Below the pieces are notes generated by a model that was given only the letters and a program-made list of their open reading frames with translations, had not been told where the DNA came from and searched no databases. 64,000 nt of DNA, taken from the NCBI RefSeq assembly GCF_008831285.2, contig NC_045147.1, positions 5,496,334 through 5,560,333 on the forward strand. The letters are read 5' to 3'. A program made the translations under genes and the position numbers. Shown here piece after piece: positions 31,867 through 43,547 of the stretch (position 1 is its first letter; the number at the start of each line of letters is the position of its first letter). The DNA comes from Nymphaea colorata. Taxonomy: Eukaryota; Streptophyta; Magnoliopsida; Nymphaeales; Nymphaeaceae.

Positions 31867-32132
31867 TGTTAGGTGAAGACCTAATACCTGAGTTTTGTTT
31901 GTTTCTGTTGTTACTCTCTGCCTTTGTTTTCCAGTTTTAGTGTTTCTGTCAAGCAGTGGGTCGGGTCCCAATTAGGCTTGTAATAAACCCAACCCATCAC
32001 GTTTAAGTCATATACCCACACTTAAGGGAACTAAACCCTAAAGAAGAAAGATATTGTGGTTAGAAGTTGGGCTTCTGTGTGTAATTACAACAGAGGTGAA
32101 AAACTGCCGTGATAGCCATTAAGGAGCTATCA
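31867..32132 (+). repeat. 3' LTR of the chromovirus
   Basis: It starts TGTTAGGTGAAG and ends GAGCTATCA. It contains the intact site CCATTAAGGAGC into which the hAT-type element inserted in the 5' LTR. The target duplication CACCC follows. Confidence 0.9.
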
Positions 32133-35100
32133 CACCCAGAGTTTTCAACTTAGCAAGGATAGAGTCGACCACATTCTCCAAGCTCTCCACTACAATTGGG
32201 CTCACTCCAAGTGCCGGCATCGTTCTCATCAAACTCTGACGACCCTGATTAGATACGGCCAACCTCTCCCTTTGTTCTGGTTGCCAAGTCAGCCATAGGA
32301 TTCTCCCCATTGTTTCAATTCAAGGCACCAAAATCCGACGACAAATGACGGTAGGTTAATGGTCATTCATTGGCATTGCTTGCAGTCTGATGTTGCACGA
32401 TCGCCTCAAACCAACTATCGAATTCGTCCAACTATTTTTCAAAACAGTCAAAGTTCAATTCATTCAGACTCAGTTTTCATGGTTTACTTTTTCCATATGA
32501 ACATGTTTTTCTTGCAGAGTCTCTTCCATGCATACTTGTCGATCACATAGCAAGATTGTTCAACATTTTCTCTTTCATTTTTTCTTTCAATTTTCTCGTA
32601 GCAAGATTGTCCTCAGGTCTTCAGCCATCACAAAGATCGAGGAAGACCTTGCTCTGATACTACCTAGCCCCTTCTAGTCATCTTGTGATGTTTCCTTCAT
32701 TCCCTTGTAGTGACTAGCAAGTACACTTTGAGGTTGTTATTGGCGCTCCTAGAGGGTTGAGGAATGAGGAGGATATGGCATGGTAAAGGGTTCATGCATG
32801 AGGACAATGGCCAGGCCAGCAGGGCAAAGCAAACAGGTGGTGCAAGAAGATAATGGCTAGGCCAATGAGGCAATGTGCGCATGCAATGGACGAGGTCAAG
32901 GACTGGGGGCCAACGCACTGCAGTAGAGCTAGTGGCCATCAAGTGCAAGCATGCCATGACCAACTGGAGGGAAGGCAAGAGGTGGTAGAAGGGGTTGACA
33001 TAGATATGGCTAACCATGACAAGAGGATGGGCAAACATCATATACAAGCATTAGGTGCTCATGCACACTAGCTAGGGGAACCTCCATCAACAAGGATAGA
33101 GTGTTGCCAATGCAGCAGCAGGAGCAATGAAGAGACCAGGATGCATCAAAAACTTATAGCAAGCAAACATAACTTGCACCAATAGTGGACCATAAGGGGG
33201 GCAAAGGCGGGTTGTCAGCTGGTGGTCAAGCGTGGACCTGCTATAGATTTGGCGGAGAGAACTTTCCTTGCCCCTTAAACCAAATTGAAAAAAGGGGTAT
33301 AGTACCTTCGAAGTGTGTGTGAGAGAGGGAGAGAGCATAAGACTATGAGAACATGAGTGTGTGGGTGGGTGTGTGTGTGTGAGAGAGAGAGAAAATCCTT
33401 CACTCATCAGAGGGAGGGAGAACCATGAGGAACGCTCAAAAACCATCATCACAAATATCATTCTTGAGTTTTTACTAGCAAGATTATTATAAGATATTAA
33501 CCAAAAAGTTTGCTTTTCTTGAGAAAACCATGGGAATTCAAGAAAATAAAATTACATCTATAATGGTAGAAAAAATCATGAAGTTATGAGCTTTCTATTA
33601 TATTTATTTCAAAAAGATTTATAAAATTCAAAATACTAGAAGAAGTAAAGGAAGTTAAAAATATAATGAAAATGTCATTTTATTTTTTAAAAAAGATAAT
33701 GATATTTTCATCTAAGTGATATTTTCAAAGGACCATGATAAATTTATCTTTTTTCAACTATCTGGTGGATGGTTAAATAACTTTTATCATAAAAGTGGCA
33801 CTATCATAATTGAGGAGCATGCAGACTCAAATTCAAATACTAAAGGGGTTATATGAAAACACACATGAGCAAGGGCACAAATATCACCTCTTGGTGACAC
33901 CATAGCAAAATATCTCTAGTTACAAAATAAAACCATCATGACGTTTGAATTTTTATAAGTGAGGTTTTTCTCAAGTACTTATTGGAAAAAAAATTTCATT
34001 AGGAATGTCTCAGAACTTTTAGAAATGAAAAAATAAATAAATAATTAGAAACTTTATAAAATCATGAATTTTACTAATTTCCTTGTCAAAACATTCATAA
34101 AGATTCAAAACAGTTTCTAAAGTCTTAAAGAAACAAAAAGATGGAGAATATGATATAAATGCTTTTTTTAAGGGGAAAATATTGCAATAAATTGCAAGAA
34201 ATTTATTTTAGAAGAATTTTCAAAATATCGACATATTTTATTGTTTTCCTGTGTTACTCTATTTTGTTGACATTACCAGAATATTTCCAAAATATTGTGA
34301 TATTTACCACTATAAAAGAATGCTAGATAGGAGCAGGTCATAGGTAACAACATGGCAATTTCAAAAAAGTGGGATTATTGGTACAACTAGATAGTTATAC
34401 ATAAATATGTACATTAATACATAGAGATATATATACGGCACAAATATAAAATTTTTACAATAAAAAGAATGCATATTCCATACTTACGAACTAAAAAGTC
34501 CCTCCTTCAAACAAGAAGAAGAATAAAAAGCAAAAAAGAATAGAAGATTCAACGTACAAGGCCTAGCCCAAGCACTGGCATCCATGTGTAACTATGTGGC
34601 ACAATGTTGCTTTATAGCTGCAAACAACAGAGTGCTTCCTGCATCAAAATTTGGGGCCAAGAAAGCATTGGCAGAAAATACATTGATATCTACCTTATCT
34701 AGCTCCACAAGGTTGATGATGATATTAATAGTATCACTTCAACAAACACCAAAACTAAATAAAAGTACACAAATAAAACAAACTTGCACTGACAATTTAA
34801 GAAAGGACAATCCACATTATGCAATATGTAGAACCTATGTAATAATCTCTAGTTTCTGTTGTTTTTATTGGGCAAAGTGGATTAGCAAACCAATCTTGAT
34901 CGAGATAAACTTGCAAGTAGAGATGAAAGCAGGTAATCTTTGCCAAAACAAGTTAAACAGAAATACTAGGAGCAAACACTGAGCAAATCTGTTTTGCTCT
35001 AAACAATGTGCTATTGCTCTTTCCATGGTTTTTCCAGTAAATAGCAGATAAACCCTAAGAAAGAAAAATATCAAAGTCTTATAAACCTGCCTCACATTTC

Positions 35101-35156
35101 AAAAAAGTGGTTAGTCCATTACATCTTTGAAGTTACCAAGAGTCTCCTGAACATAC
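32133..35156. other. Non-TE or unassigned sequence left of the fucosyltransferase exons
   Basis: 32138-32660 could be old retroelement leader; a degenerate primer-site-like GCTCTGATACTACC lies near 32652. 32700-33280 is GC-richer with open frames but no recognised product. 33300-33400 holds GT and GA microsatellites. 33440-35156 is AT-rich, compatible with intron or intergenic sequence. I looked on the minus strand for the next fucosyltransferase exon and did not find it. Confidence 0.5.
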
Positions 35157-35398
35157 CATTACCATCCCGATTTCGATGGCATCCACCATAAGAATCTACT
35201 GTAATGTTGGACTTTTCCAGCATATTCAATGCCTCCAATCGGAAGTTACGAGCTCCGCAGTTGGATATAAAGGCAGCTGCGAGAGCTGGCTCTGTCTTTG
35301 GCTGTATGGGTGCCATAATATCATACTCAGCCCATGAAAAATACCCAACAGGAACATCTGATGAGAGACTGGTTGTCATTACAATATTAAACCCCCTC
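35157..35398 (-). CDS. FUT11: Alpha-1,3-fucosyltransferase, internal exon (catalytic region)
   Basis: The minus strand encodes [54 protein letters not shown] and [14 protein letters not shown]. These are strongly conserved motifs of the plant core alpha-1,3-fucosyltransferase (FUT11/FUT12, family GT10), which adds fucose from GDP-fucose to the innermost GlcNAc of N-glycans in the Golgi. The exon is 242 bp, bounded by an acceptor (ATAG before 35398) and a donor (GTATGT after 35157). Its phase (one leftover base at each end) joins the next exon without a shift. No in-frame stop. The following exon, expected on the minus strand below 35157, was not found, so the gene may be truncated or have a long intron. 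Confidence 0.85.
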
Positions 35399-36212
35399 CT
35401 ATGTCATGCAAAAGAAGCTGTTAAGAAGCAGTTGAAGTTTAGAAATTCTGGCATCCTCAAAGAGTGGAGAATGGGCACATATGCAATGTTAACTCGTGAA
35501 GACAATGAGAAAACCATAAAACATTCGCACATCCACTTTGTGCTAGTTATATTGCTCTATCACGGATGGCGTATCAACAAATCAAACAGCATCCCTTGAT
35601 CATTAACTTTCCACCATGTTTATAACAATATACAAACAATGTGCCAAGCTCTAACAAATTGCAAAGGTCAACTATTCAATCATCAAAAATTAGCACTAAA
35701 TAAAATTCTACTCCAACTAAATGCCAATCACCAAAACATGTCAAAGTTAAAGCTACCATAAACTCAGATTATACTTCCCAATTGATCTTACATGAATCTA
35801 AATAATTTAATGTGCTCTGCATAAGGACCCAATCTAGTTAATTTGCATTTTTTGAATTTTGACATCTTAATTTGAAAAACTAGTGCACCCAATCAAAATA
35901 CTGAAATAAAAATCAATACTTATACGACGCAGGAAAACATGAAGGCCATCAGAAGTTCTTCCTGGTTTAGTTAATATACAAATATGGTTTGGGAAAATAA
36001 TGTGCGCAGTCTAAGATACCACAATAGTCGGTCCATGTCTTCCTGCAGATGATAAGATAACATAGACGTGAATCTTCTATTTCTAGATAAGATATGTATA
36101 GCATCAACCTTCAACATCCAGTACAAAAATTATAAGACCAACTATTCTATTCTTGTACTTATACTTCTACGATGCAGAAACTGATTGTTTAGTTCATCAT
36201 GTGCTTACCCAC
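35399..36212 (-). other. Intron between the two fucosyltransferase exons
   Basis: An 814-bp AT-rich stretch with GT at its start (GTGGGTAAG, minus strand) and ATAG at its end. Removing it restores [10 protein letters not shown] in frame, matching the family. Confidence 0.75.
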
Positions 36213-36379
36213 CGTCTTGCATGGTCAATCTTGTTATCTGAATAGTAATGTGAAGATTCCATGGATCGAAGGATATTGACATTAGCTACATTAGGATGCA
36301 TGCCAAAGGCAGCATCAGGCTTCTTGCCTGATTTGCTTTGATCTTCAAAAGTGCATCCAACAGAACACGTTTTGTATTC
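36213..36379 (-). CDS. FUT11: Alpha-1,3-fucosyltransferase, upstream exon
   Basis: A 167-bp minus-strand exon encoding EYKTCSVGCTFEDQSK, KKPDAAFGMHPNVANVNILR and SMESSHYYSDNKIDHARR. In plant FUT11-type enzymes this cysteine-containing region with KPDAAFG and RSMES precedes the catalytic part directly. Acceptor TTTCCAG lies just upstream (36380-36383 on the plus strand) and the donor follows 36213. The first exon, with the cytoplasmic tail and membrane anchor, was not found between 36384 and 43268; the family A copia at 37496 may lie in the intervening intron. Confidence 0.83.
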
Positions 36380-36383
36380 CTGG

Positions 36384-37495
36384 AAAAAAAGTTCAAAAAG
36401 AACAATGAATACCACTCCATATATGCTACATGATACAAAGCACACAACATTGCCTGGCTTGAATGATTCCTTTCAAGACCATGCTTCCACATGCAACACA
36501 AGCACACCAATATACACATGATGTCAAAAATATAAAGAAATATCAGGACTATATGCAATAATTATGAGTCATCCAATCAACTGAATGAAACAGTTTAATA
36601 GCATTGTCACATATATTGCCCATATATTCAATATGTCAAAGTAATACAGGGAAAACTAAAAAAATAAAGAAATGGATAATCTAATGGTATTTTAAATTTA
36701 TAGCCCAACACTTTTGTGATATTTTATCTTCCTTAAGGAAAGCACTTCTACAAATTTGACCCTTTCTCTCTCTCATGCAGCCCTTCATCTGCAATCCATG
36801 CATATTTATTTACGTACAGAGACGGAGAGAGAGAAATATGCATCGGTGGTCAACCTATCTATGCACACCATCCGTGATATAACTTTCAAAAAGTTTTTAG
36901 TTACGCTGTATTTATTTGTTTTGAATCTCCAATGTTCTACAAAGATTTTCATCAAAAAGAAAAATTCTGAAAAGCCTTTCAGGAACTGCCTTACCCATAA
37001 AAGTCCAAGAATCATATCTCCCGCAATAATATAGATAGTGAATCTAAATACTTCTACTAATCATGACGTTAAAGCATAGACAACAAAATTTTTCTCAGGC
37101 TATATGAGCATTCAGCACAGATTTTCTGGGATATTTTTTGGAAAAGTTTTTCAGGAAAATATCAAGAAAGTCTCGGCAACTTTTAGAAAAAATAAACAAA
37201 TAACTAAAATATTAGGCAAAAATAAAATAAATGAGAAACTGATAAGAAGACACTAAAATATCTTATAAAATGATAAAAAAAAACTAGTAAGCATCATACT
37301 GCATCTAGAAAATCATGATGAAAACATAAAACAAGAGGAGATGAAACAATCAAACAGAAGTTTAAAAAATGAAAACAAAAAAAAAAGAAAAAAAAAGTTC
37401 ACACTGGTGTACGCTCCTAGCAGCATCGCACGGTCATGCAAACTAAGTAAAGGCAGGCTTAAAACCCTAAAAATATGTTAGTTCCCTTTTACCAT
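36384..37495. other. AT-rich sequence upstream of the fucosyltransferase exons
   Basis: Low-complexity AT-rich DNA with poly-A runs (37380-37400) and no recognised coding motif. It may be intron. It ends with the ACCAT target duplication (37491-37495) of the family A copia. Confidence 0.5.
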
Positions 37496-37722
37496 TGCAG
37501 AAACGAAACGAAGAGAACACGATGTAATGTGGAAAAAACCCTCAACAAAGGGAAAAAACCACGGGTGAGGGAGGACTGGTGCCCACTAGCAGCCAAACCC
37601 TCTCTTTCTTAGAATTTCATTCACTTAAAAATTAGGGTTTACAATGACATAAGTAGAGCTTTAACAGGAACAGACACTGGACCGGGTCCAGACCCAAACC
37701 CGTACACTAAAACACGTCAACA
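37496..37722 (-). repeat. 3' LTR, family A copia
   Basis: Reads TGTTGACG..TTTCTGCA on the minus strand and contains CCGGGTCCAGACCC near its start. Its last codon overlap with pol (EC-stop) is preserved. Confidence 0.9.
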
Positions 37723-40062
37723 CTCCCCCTCAAGTTGGGCATACATATCAAACATGCCCAACTTGGATACATTTTTCTCAACCAGAGTAGAAAGTAAGGC
37801 TTTAGTCAAAACATCAGCAGTTTCGTCTTCAGACTTCATGTATGGTAAGATTAATTCTTTAGCATCAATTCTCTCACGGATGAAGTGACGGTCAATCTCA
37901 ACATGTTTTGTTATGTCATGTAACACAGGATTGTTGGCTAAGTTGATCACAGACTTGTTATCACAGTACATCTTCACTAGTCCTTCAGTCTCTACTCCAA
38001 TGTCAGTCATCAATACTTTCAGCCACAGTAATTCAGATACTCCCGTAGCAACAGCTCTATATTCAGCCTTTTCACTAGAGCGAGAACAAACATCTTGTCT
38101 CTTGCTCCTCCAAACAATAAGATTTCCCTCCAAGTAGACACAGTACCCTGAAGTAGATCTTCTAGTATCAACACAGTCTGCCCAGTCTGCATCGAAATAG
38201 CCTTCAATCTCAATAGGCCCTTGTTTTACATATAGGAGCCCCTTGCCAAGATTTCTCTTCAAGTAGCACAAGATCCTGTCAACAGCCTTCAAGTGAGCAT
38301 CCGTAGGAGCATGCATGAACTTACTCATCACATTTACAGCAAAGGTAATATCCAGTCTAGTGAGAGTAAGAAAGATCAACTTTCCAACCAGATATTGATA
38401 CCTCCCCTTGGCCTCTTTACAAAGAGGTTGTCCATCCCTAATACTAAGCTTGTGTCCAGCATCCAAAGGAGTAGAAGCAGGTTTACACCCAAGTTTTCTT
38501 GTGTCCTTCAGTAAATCCAAGGTATACTTCATTTGATTCAGTACAAGGGTCATACCTGATCTAGCAATTTCAATACCAAGAAAATATCTTAGTTTGCGAA
38601 GGTCTTTGAGATCAAATTCGGCAGCCAGTAAACCCTTTAATCTTGTTATTTCATCTTTATCATCGCTTGTAACAATCATATCATCAATATAGACTAACAA
38701 AAGATCAACTTTACCATCCTTCCTCTTCACAAATAAAGTACGATCTCTATTTCCTTGATTATAGCCATGTTGTCTCATTACAAGTGTAAGACGTTTAAAC
38801 CATGCTCAGGGAGACTGCTTGAACCCATATAAAGCTTTCTTCAGTTTGCGGTATTTTCCCAGTTCCTCATATCCTGGGGGCATACACATATACACCTCCT
38901 CTTCAAGATCTCAATTGAAAAAAACATTCTTAATGTCAAGTTGGTACATCTGCCACTCCTTCATCACTGCTAGAGAAATGATAACTCTAACAGTCTTCAT
39001 CTTTGCAACAGGAGCGAAAGTCTCTAAATAGTCAATTTCATACTTCTGACTAAACCCCTTGGCAACAAGGCGAGTTTTGTACCTCTCAACACTCCCATTT
39101 GGTTTGTACTTGATGGTGTAGACCCACTTGGATCCAATCAGATGAACCACTTTAGAGATCTTAATTACTTCCCATGTTCTGTTTCTGTTCAAGACTTCCA
39201 TCTCTTCTTGCATTGCATGAGTCCAATTGGGATCACTTTGGGACTCAATAACATTCTTGGGAATCACAGCCAAAGAAAGAGATGACACAAAACATTCGTA
39301 GTCTTTGCTTAGTCTAAAATAAGATACGAAGTTACCAATAGGGTGTTGAGTACATGACCTGACACTCTTCCTCATGGCAATGGGAAGCTCTTCATTTTCA
39401 ATTTCTGTCTGAATGTCTTTCTCAACTAGTTTCTCCCGAGCATGGCTTGAGTCATCCAGGGAAGAAGTAGCATTGGGATTAGAAGTAAAATTCTCACAAT
39501 CAGTCACCTCATCTGTACGAACTCTTCGCTTAGAGTAAACCTGCCCAAACAAGCGATTACGTTCCTCCTCAGTCCCAGTAGAACACCCTTCTTCTCTCTC
39601 ATGTTCAAGCACATCTGCAACTGGTTGACTCTCTTCCCACTTATACTCCAGAAAATCTGTAAATTGAATCTCTTGACTCGGAGAATACTTTTCTCTTGAC
39701 ATAGACTTCTCCCCATGAAGAGGATTCTCACCAAAATAAGAGACATGTTCCAAGAATGTGACATCCTTGGTAATAGGCCTAGGCATCGGGCCGGGCCTAG
39801 CCGGCCCAGCCAGTTTAGTCACTGCCATTAACGGCCCACATGTGGATCGGGTCGGCCCGCTACCCGGCCCGATTATTAACGGGTCGGGCTCGGTTCGGTT
39901 TTTAAATCTCATGTGCATATGTAATTTTTTATAAACTTTTTTTGAGAGAGCCTTTTCATTTTTATATTTCATTTGAGCCGACCATGTGGTGGGTGGCACC
40001 ACCGTCAACAATTCATTCTCCCATACAAGAATTACTTTCTTCTCCGAAAATGGCAAGAGCAT
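37717..40062 (-). pseudogene. Family A copia pol: linker, RT, RNase H
   Basis: The minus-strand frame runs from about 39780 to 37717. It has a linker (DVTFLEHVSYFGENPLHG), RT ([46 protein letters not shown]), catalytic YIDDMIVT near 38680-38700, and RNase H (DADWADCVDTRRS, CDNKSVINLANNP, YMKSEDETADVLTK). It ends FDMYAQLEGEC. Two in-frame stops interrupt it near 38908 and 38806, and YIDD replaces the more usual YVDD. 39785-40062 translates across a non-homologous GC-rich filler and is not polyprotein. Confidence 0.88.
39775..39990. other. GC-rich palindromic filler replacing integrase
   Basis: CTAGGCATCGGGCCGGGC, then repeated GGCCCG and CGGGTCGG motifs, then AT-rich sequence, stand between the protease start and the copia linker. 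The left boundary resembles the end of a hAT-type MITE, but the opposite end is absent. The integrase catalytic core is missing entirely. Confidence 0.6.
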
Positions 40063-41065
40063 GGTTAACCTTCACATCATCTGACGCTTCGGCCTGACCG
40101 ACATCAATCCTACTTAGATAAGCACAGAGCTCACAAATCTGTTCAGCAAAGATAGAAGCTTTCCCTCCACTAGAGTTGGTAGCATCAGAAATAGACTTCT
40201 TCCTACTATAAGACCTCCCTCGATTATTCTTCTTTTCAGGATGGAGGTCCCAACAAAATTCCATGGTATGACCAATCTTCTTACAGTGAGTGCACTTGCG
40301 AGGAGGTCGGGCAGCTCCTACAGGGGCACAACTAACAAGAGCAAACATCTCATTATACGAGATGTGATCCCCCTTTCTTCTAGTGGTAACAAGATGTCTT
40401 TGCTCTTCGGCCTCTACACAGGAGTATACATCTTCAATACTAAGCAGTTCTTCAGAATTAAGGATTTGACTTCTTATACCTTCAAAGCCATCATTCAGTC
40501 CTGCTAAAAATAGAAACACCCTGTTCTTCCATTCCTTGGTTAAATGATGCACCCGGTCTTGGGGACAATCCCAAGTGTCATCTGAATAGTAGTTAAGTTC
40601 CTCCCACTTAGATTTCAAGGCTGCATAGAAATCTGCCACAGAGAGTTCACCTTGCCATATAGCATAGACATCCTTCATCAACAGATACACTCGAACATCC
40701 TTCTTCTTCTGGCCATACATATGTTCAAGAATAACCCACAAATCTCTCGCAGTCCTCTTGCGAAGAATGAAGGGTTGAATCTCGGGGGAGACAGAGTTGA
40801 CAATCCAAGTTTTAACTTGGTTATCCTCAAGAAACCATGTGTCCCAAGCAATGCTAGTTTCAGCCAATTCAATCTTCCTCCCGTTAACATGAACAATTTG
40901 ACCTCGACCAGCAATTCCCATAGTGATAGCAGCGGACCATTGAAGGTAATTTTCTTTGCTGAGACGAATGGTAGTAACTTGAACCGGAATATTTTCAATT
41001 CTAGAGACCCCAACATCAGCATGGTCTATATTGACCGTAGACGATGAAGATTCTGCTATAATCAA
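40003..41065 (-). pseudogene. Family A copia gag to protease start
   Basis: A 350-codon minus-strand frame starts at the ATG at 41065 (MIIAESSSSTVNIDHADVG). It contains the gag domain (RLSKENYLQWSAAITMGIAG; WDTWFLEDNQVKTW) and a zinc knuckle CTHCKKIGHTMEFCW near 40262-40305. It reaches the protease, where Trp of GEWIVD is a TGA-like stop and the active site reads Asp-Gly-Gly instead of Asp-Ser-Gly, just before the deletion. Gag itself looks open. Confidence 0.88.
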
Positions 41066-41799
41066 GATTCAGCACTACAACAAAAAATACTCAATGGTGG
41101 TGATGGCAACACTAGCAGTGAAAGGCAACCAGCAGACACCGTGAGACCCAGGCAACAACTGGACAATGCAGAGAGAACGAACAGCGCTGGAAGAAACCGG
41201 AGACATGCGACAGGGAGCAATGGCGAAGGTTGCAGCAGGACGCGGGAGGATGATGCACCGGCGAGCAGAACACGGCAGCAGGGCAGCAAGGAGCAACTGA
41301 AGAGAGAGACAGTTGCCGAGACCTGAGTTGAGGCGACACCAAAGCAGGCGGTAACACTGGCAGTGCTAGATGGGATGTGGAAAGAAAATTGGAACAGAAC
41401 ATGCAACTCCGGCCGACGATGCAGGACTGAGAAGGAGAAGGCGACGCTGGGGGCGACAGCCACAAGAAACTACAAGGAGGCAGAGAGACGCTGAAGAGAT
41501 GGCAGCATCGACAGCACTGGAAACGTCGGGCGATGAAGAGGCAGACAACGTCGGACACGGCAAAGAACAGCAGGGTCGGGCGATAATGGGCGACGATGGT
41601 CTGGAACAGTGATGGCACGACTCCTCCAACTCGAGCACAACAGAAAAAACAAAACCAACTTGTCGGGCGAACAGGCAGCGAACGATGCAGGGAGTGACGC
41701 CGGAACTTCACGGTGGCAAACACGGGGCGACAGGGGAGCCTTTAGCCAAACAATGTCAAGGGATTCTCCGTCTAAACAAAACAGTAATCTCAGAACCAA
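41066..41799 (-). other. Leader of family A copia
   Basis: A GC-rich untranslated leader between primer site and gag. Long open frames (41112-41723 and 41470-41868, minus strand) arise here as they do in the family C leader; no known domain is visible. Confidence 0.6.
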
Positions 41800-41814
41800 T
41801 TGGCTCTGATACCA

Positions 41815-42040
41815 TGTAGAAACGAAACGAAGAGAAGAACACGATGTAACGTGGAAAACCATCAACAAGAGGAAAAAAAACCACGGACGAGGGAGGACTG
41901 GTGCCCACTAGCAGCCAGACGCTCTGTCTCTTAAAATTCCATTCACACACCAAAATTAGGGTTTTCAATGACATAAGTAGAGCTTTAACAGGAACAGACA
42001 CTGGACCGGGTCCAGACCCGTATACTAAAACACGTCAACG
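41815..42040 (-). repeat. 5' LTR, family A copia
   Basis: Ends TTTCTACA directly before the primer site on the minus strand. The opposite terminal base is altered (CG in place of CA on the plus strand), but the ACCAT duplication fixes the boundary. Confidence 0.9.
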
Positions 42041-42045
42041 ACCAT

Positions 42046-43263
42046 TAAAAAGAGACTACATATTCAAGAATGCCCCTCCTAACTCTTAGCATAGACCATC
42101 CCCTTTTCAAAAGAAAAGCACCATATGTGTGATAACACTTTTAAACATTTATTATAATGCCAACCATGCCCTCAAGTCACTGTATGAATGAAATACATGA
42201 CAAATTTGTGATAAAAATGCAATCAATGGATTACGACATTTTTTTCAAAATATTGTCCATTTTCATTTTTTTTGTTCACCATACTTAATAGGAATCATTT
42301 AAGCTATTGATCCTAAGTAGATGAGACAAAAGAGAATAAGCTGAGAATATAGAAGCTAAGCTATTTTTTCAAGGAAATTATTTTCCCTCCCCCTCCCTCT
42401 TTCCTTGTCCCCCTCCTTTGAGGGGTATTTCAGTCTCTTGAAAAAAGAACTTGGTTTCTCTTGAAAAAAGAACTTGGTTTCTGTATTTTCCACCAATCTC
42501 CACAATTTGAACTCCTTCAAATCGATGGCCTAAATGATTCCCATTAAGTCCGGTATATGAGAATCTAGTAGCTACCAATTTCTCATAATTGAGACAAGGT
42601 ATACACATCTAAAGCAAGGTGCCACCTGAGGCACTATGATGAAGTGAAATGAAAACAAAAGTGTGCTTTGTTGAGGTGAAGCACATACTTCACACCAAAG
42701 CATGCCCCAAACATGAGGTGCAGGATTCATGACCCTACCTTTAAAAGAACAAAATATTTAAATGAAAATATTTTAAATACCAAAACAATTCGACAAACTT
42801 CCTTCATGTATAACATACATATGCGTATAGGTTTTTGGGAGGTCCAAAAGCAGAGCAAGCAATGGTCACAAAATAGTGCAAATGCCAAAACATCGCAAAG
42901 GCCCTTACTATATACTCTCTTTTCAAATAAGCCACCTTTGTGCTTTACCTTTAGCTACAACAATTGTTGTCATCGTTTTACATACACATGCACACTTTCA
43001 TTGGACATTTGATTACCTATGATCTAACCTCAAAACCCTCGAAACTTTTGAGATTAATGGATTTAGTCCAAGCCGTCTCCCATATATCTTAAATCAACTT
43101 TCAACAATGCAAAGTTACTAATGATATGAGATCTGAGGCTAATATGAAATCCACACTTTGTGGGACCCACTATCGTAGTCCCTGCCTACCAGCATAGGAA
43201 CCTACAAGGGAGAAACTAAAGAGAACAAGGAAAAGATGTTATGAAAGAGAGCTTTAGGGTTAA
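42046..43263. other. Unassigned sequence between two copias
   Basis: Mostly AT-rich. A minus-strand open frame at 42378-42608 (MCIPCLNYEKLVATRFSYTG) has protein-like composition but is not recognised. 43171-43268 is one copy of a repeat whose relative lies at 61427-61530. Confidence 0.4.
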
Positions 43264-43268
43264 ACCTG

Positions 43269-43547
43269 TGTTGAGAAAAAGTTATGTTTTGAGGTTTTCT
43301 GTATTTTGGACATTATTATTAGGTAGTTTTTGAAATTTTCAATACTTATTGGACTCTTTATGTAAAGGGTTAAACATAACCCTAATTAGTCCTTTTTATT
43401 ATATTAGAAGTGTGGGAGCCGTAACAACTTAACGAGCTCTCTTCTCTCTTGTTCTCTCTTCTCTCTTGTTCTCTCTTCTCTACCTTCTCTCAACTATTTC
43501 TCTCCCCTACGTCTTCATTCTTACTGATTTGACCTTGAAGATCAACA
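43269..43547 (+). repeat. 5' LTR, family B copia
   Basis: Starts TGTTGAGAAAAAG; pyrimidine-rich CTCTCTTGTTCTCTCTT repeats lie at about 43440-43490; ends ATCAACA next to the primer site. Confidence 0.92.

Larger units (their letters stand above)
18592..32132 (+). mobile_element. Ty3/gypsy chromovirus, short LTRs, heavily interrupted
   Basis: The LTRs are 18592-19999 (containing a 1139-bp insertion) and 31867-32132, about 260 bp without the insert. They start TGTTAGG and end GAGCTATCA. Target duplications are CGCCC (18587-18591) and CACCC (32133-32137), differing by one transition. A primer-site-like GGTATCAGAGCACC follows the 5' LTR. In order there are gag, a TIR insertion, the gag end with zinc-knuckle remnants, a long foreign LTR, RT, a solo LTR, a foldback, an inverted RNase H-integrase block, the integrase core and a chromodomain-like tail, then a purine tract AAGGGGGGAGA. 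The short LTRs and RT wording suggest a Reina-like lineage; this is tentative. Confidence 0.88.
37496..42040 (-). mobile_element. Family A copia, complete ends, decayed, minus strand
   Basis: The 227-bp LTR 37496-37722 and the 226-bp LTR 41815-42040 are flanked by a perfect 5-bp duplication ACCAT (37491-37495 and 42041-42045). The primer site (TGGCTCTGATACCAT on the plus strand) is at 41800-41814 and the polypurine complement CTCCCCCTCAAG follows 37722. The LTRs differ at many positions, so it is far older than family C at 3196. Internally the rest of protease and all of the integrase core are lost and replaced by a short GC-rich block. Confidence 0.95.

Noticed and set aside
32119-32310. Minus-strand 63-codon frame possibly joining 18461-18591 across the chromovirus insertion
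   Set aside because: When the insertion is removed the two frames are offset by one base, so a continuous protein is not supported.
35204-35599. Plus-strand 131-codon frame
   Set aside because: It is antisense to the conserved fucosyltransferase exon.
41062-41868. Overlapping minus- and plus-strand open frames of up to 203 codons
   Set aside because: They lie in the GC-rich leader of the family A copia and have no recognisable content.
42378-42608. Unrecognised 76-codon minus-strand frame as a gene
   Set aside because: Protein-like in part but no family recognised, no splice or start evidence, and it ends in low-complexity Gly/Lys/Glu; mentioned only within the region entry.
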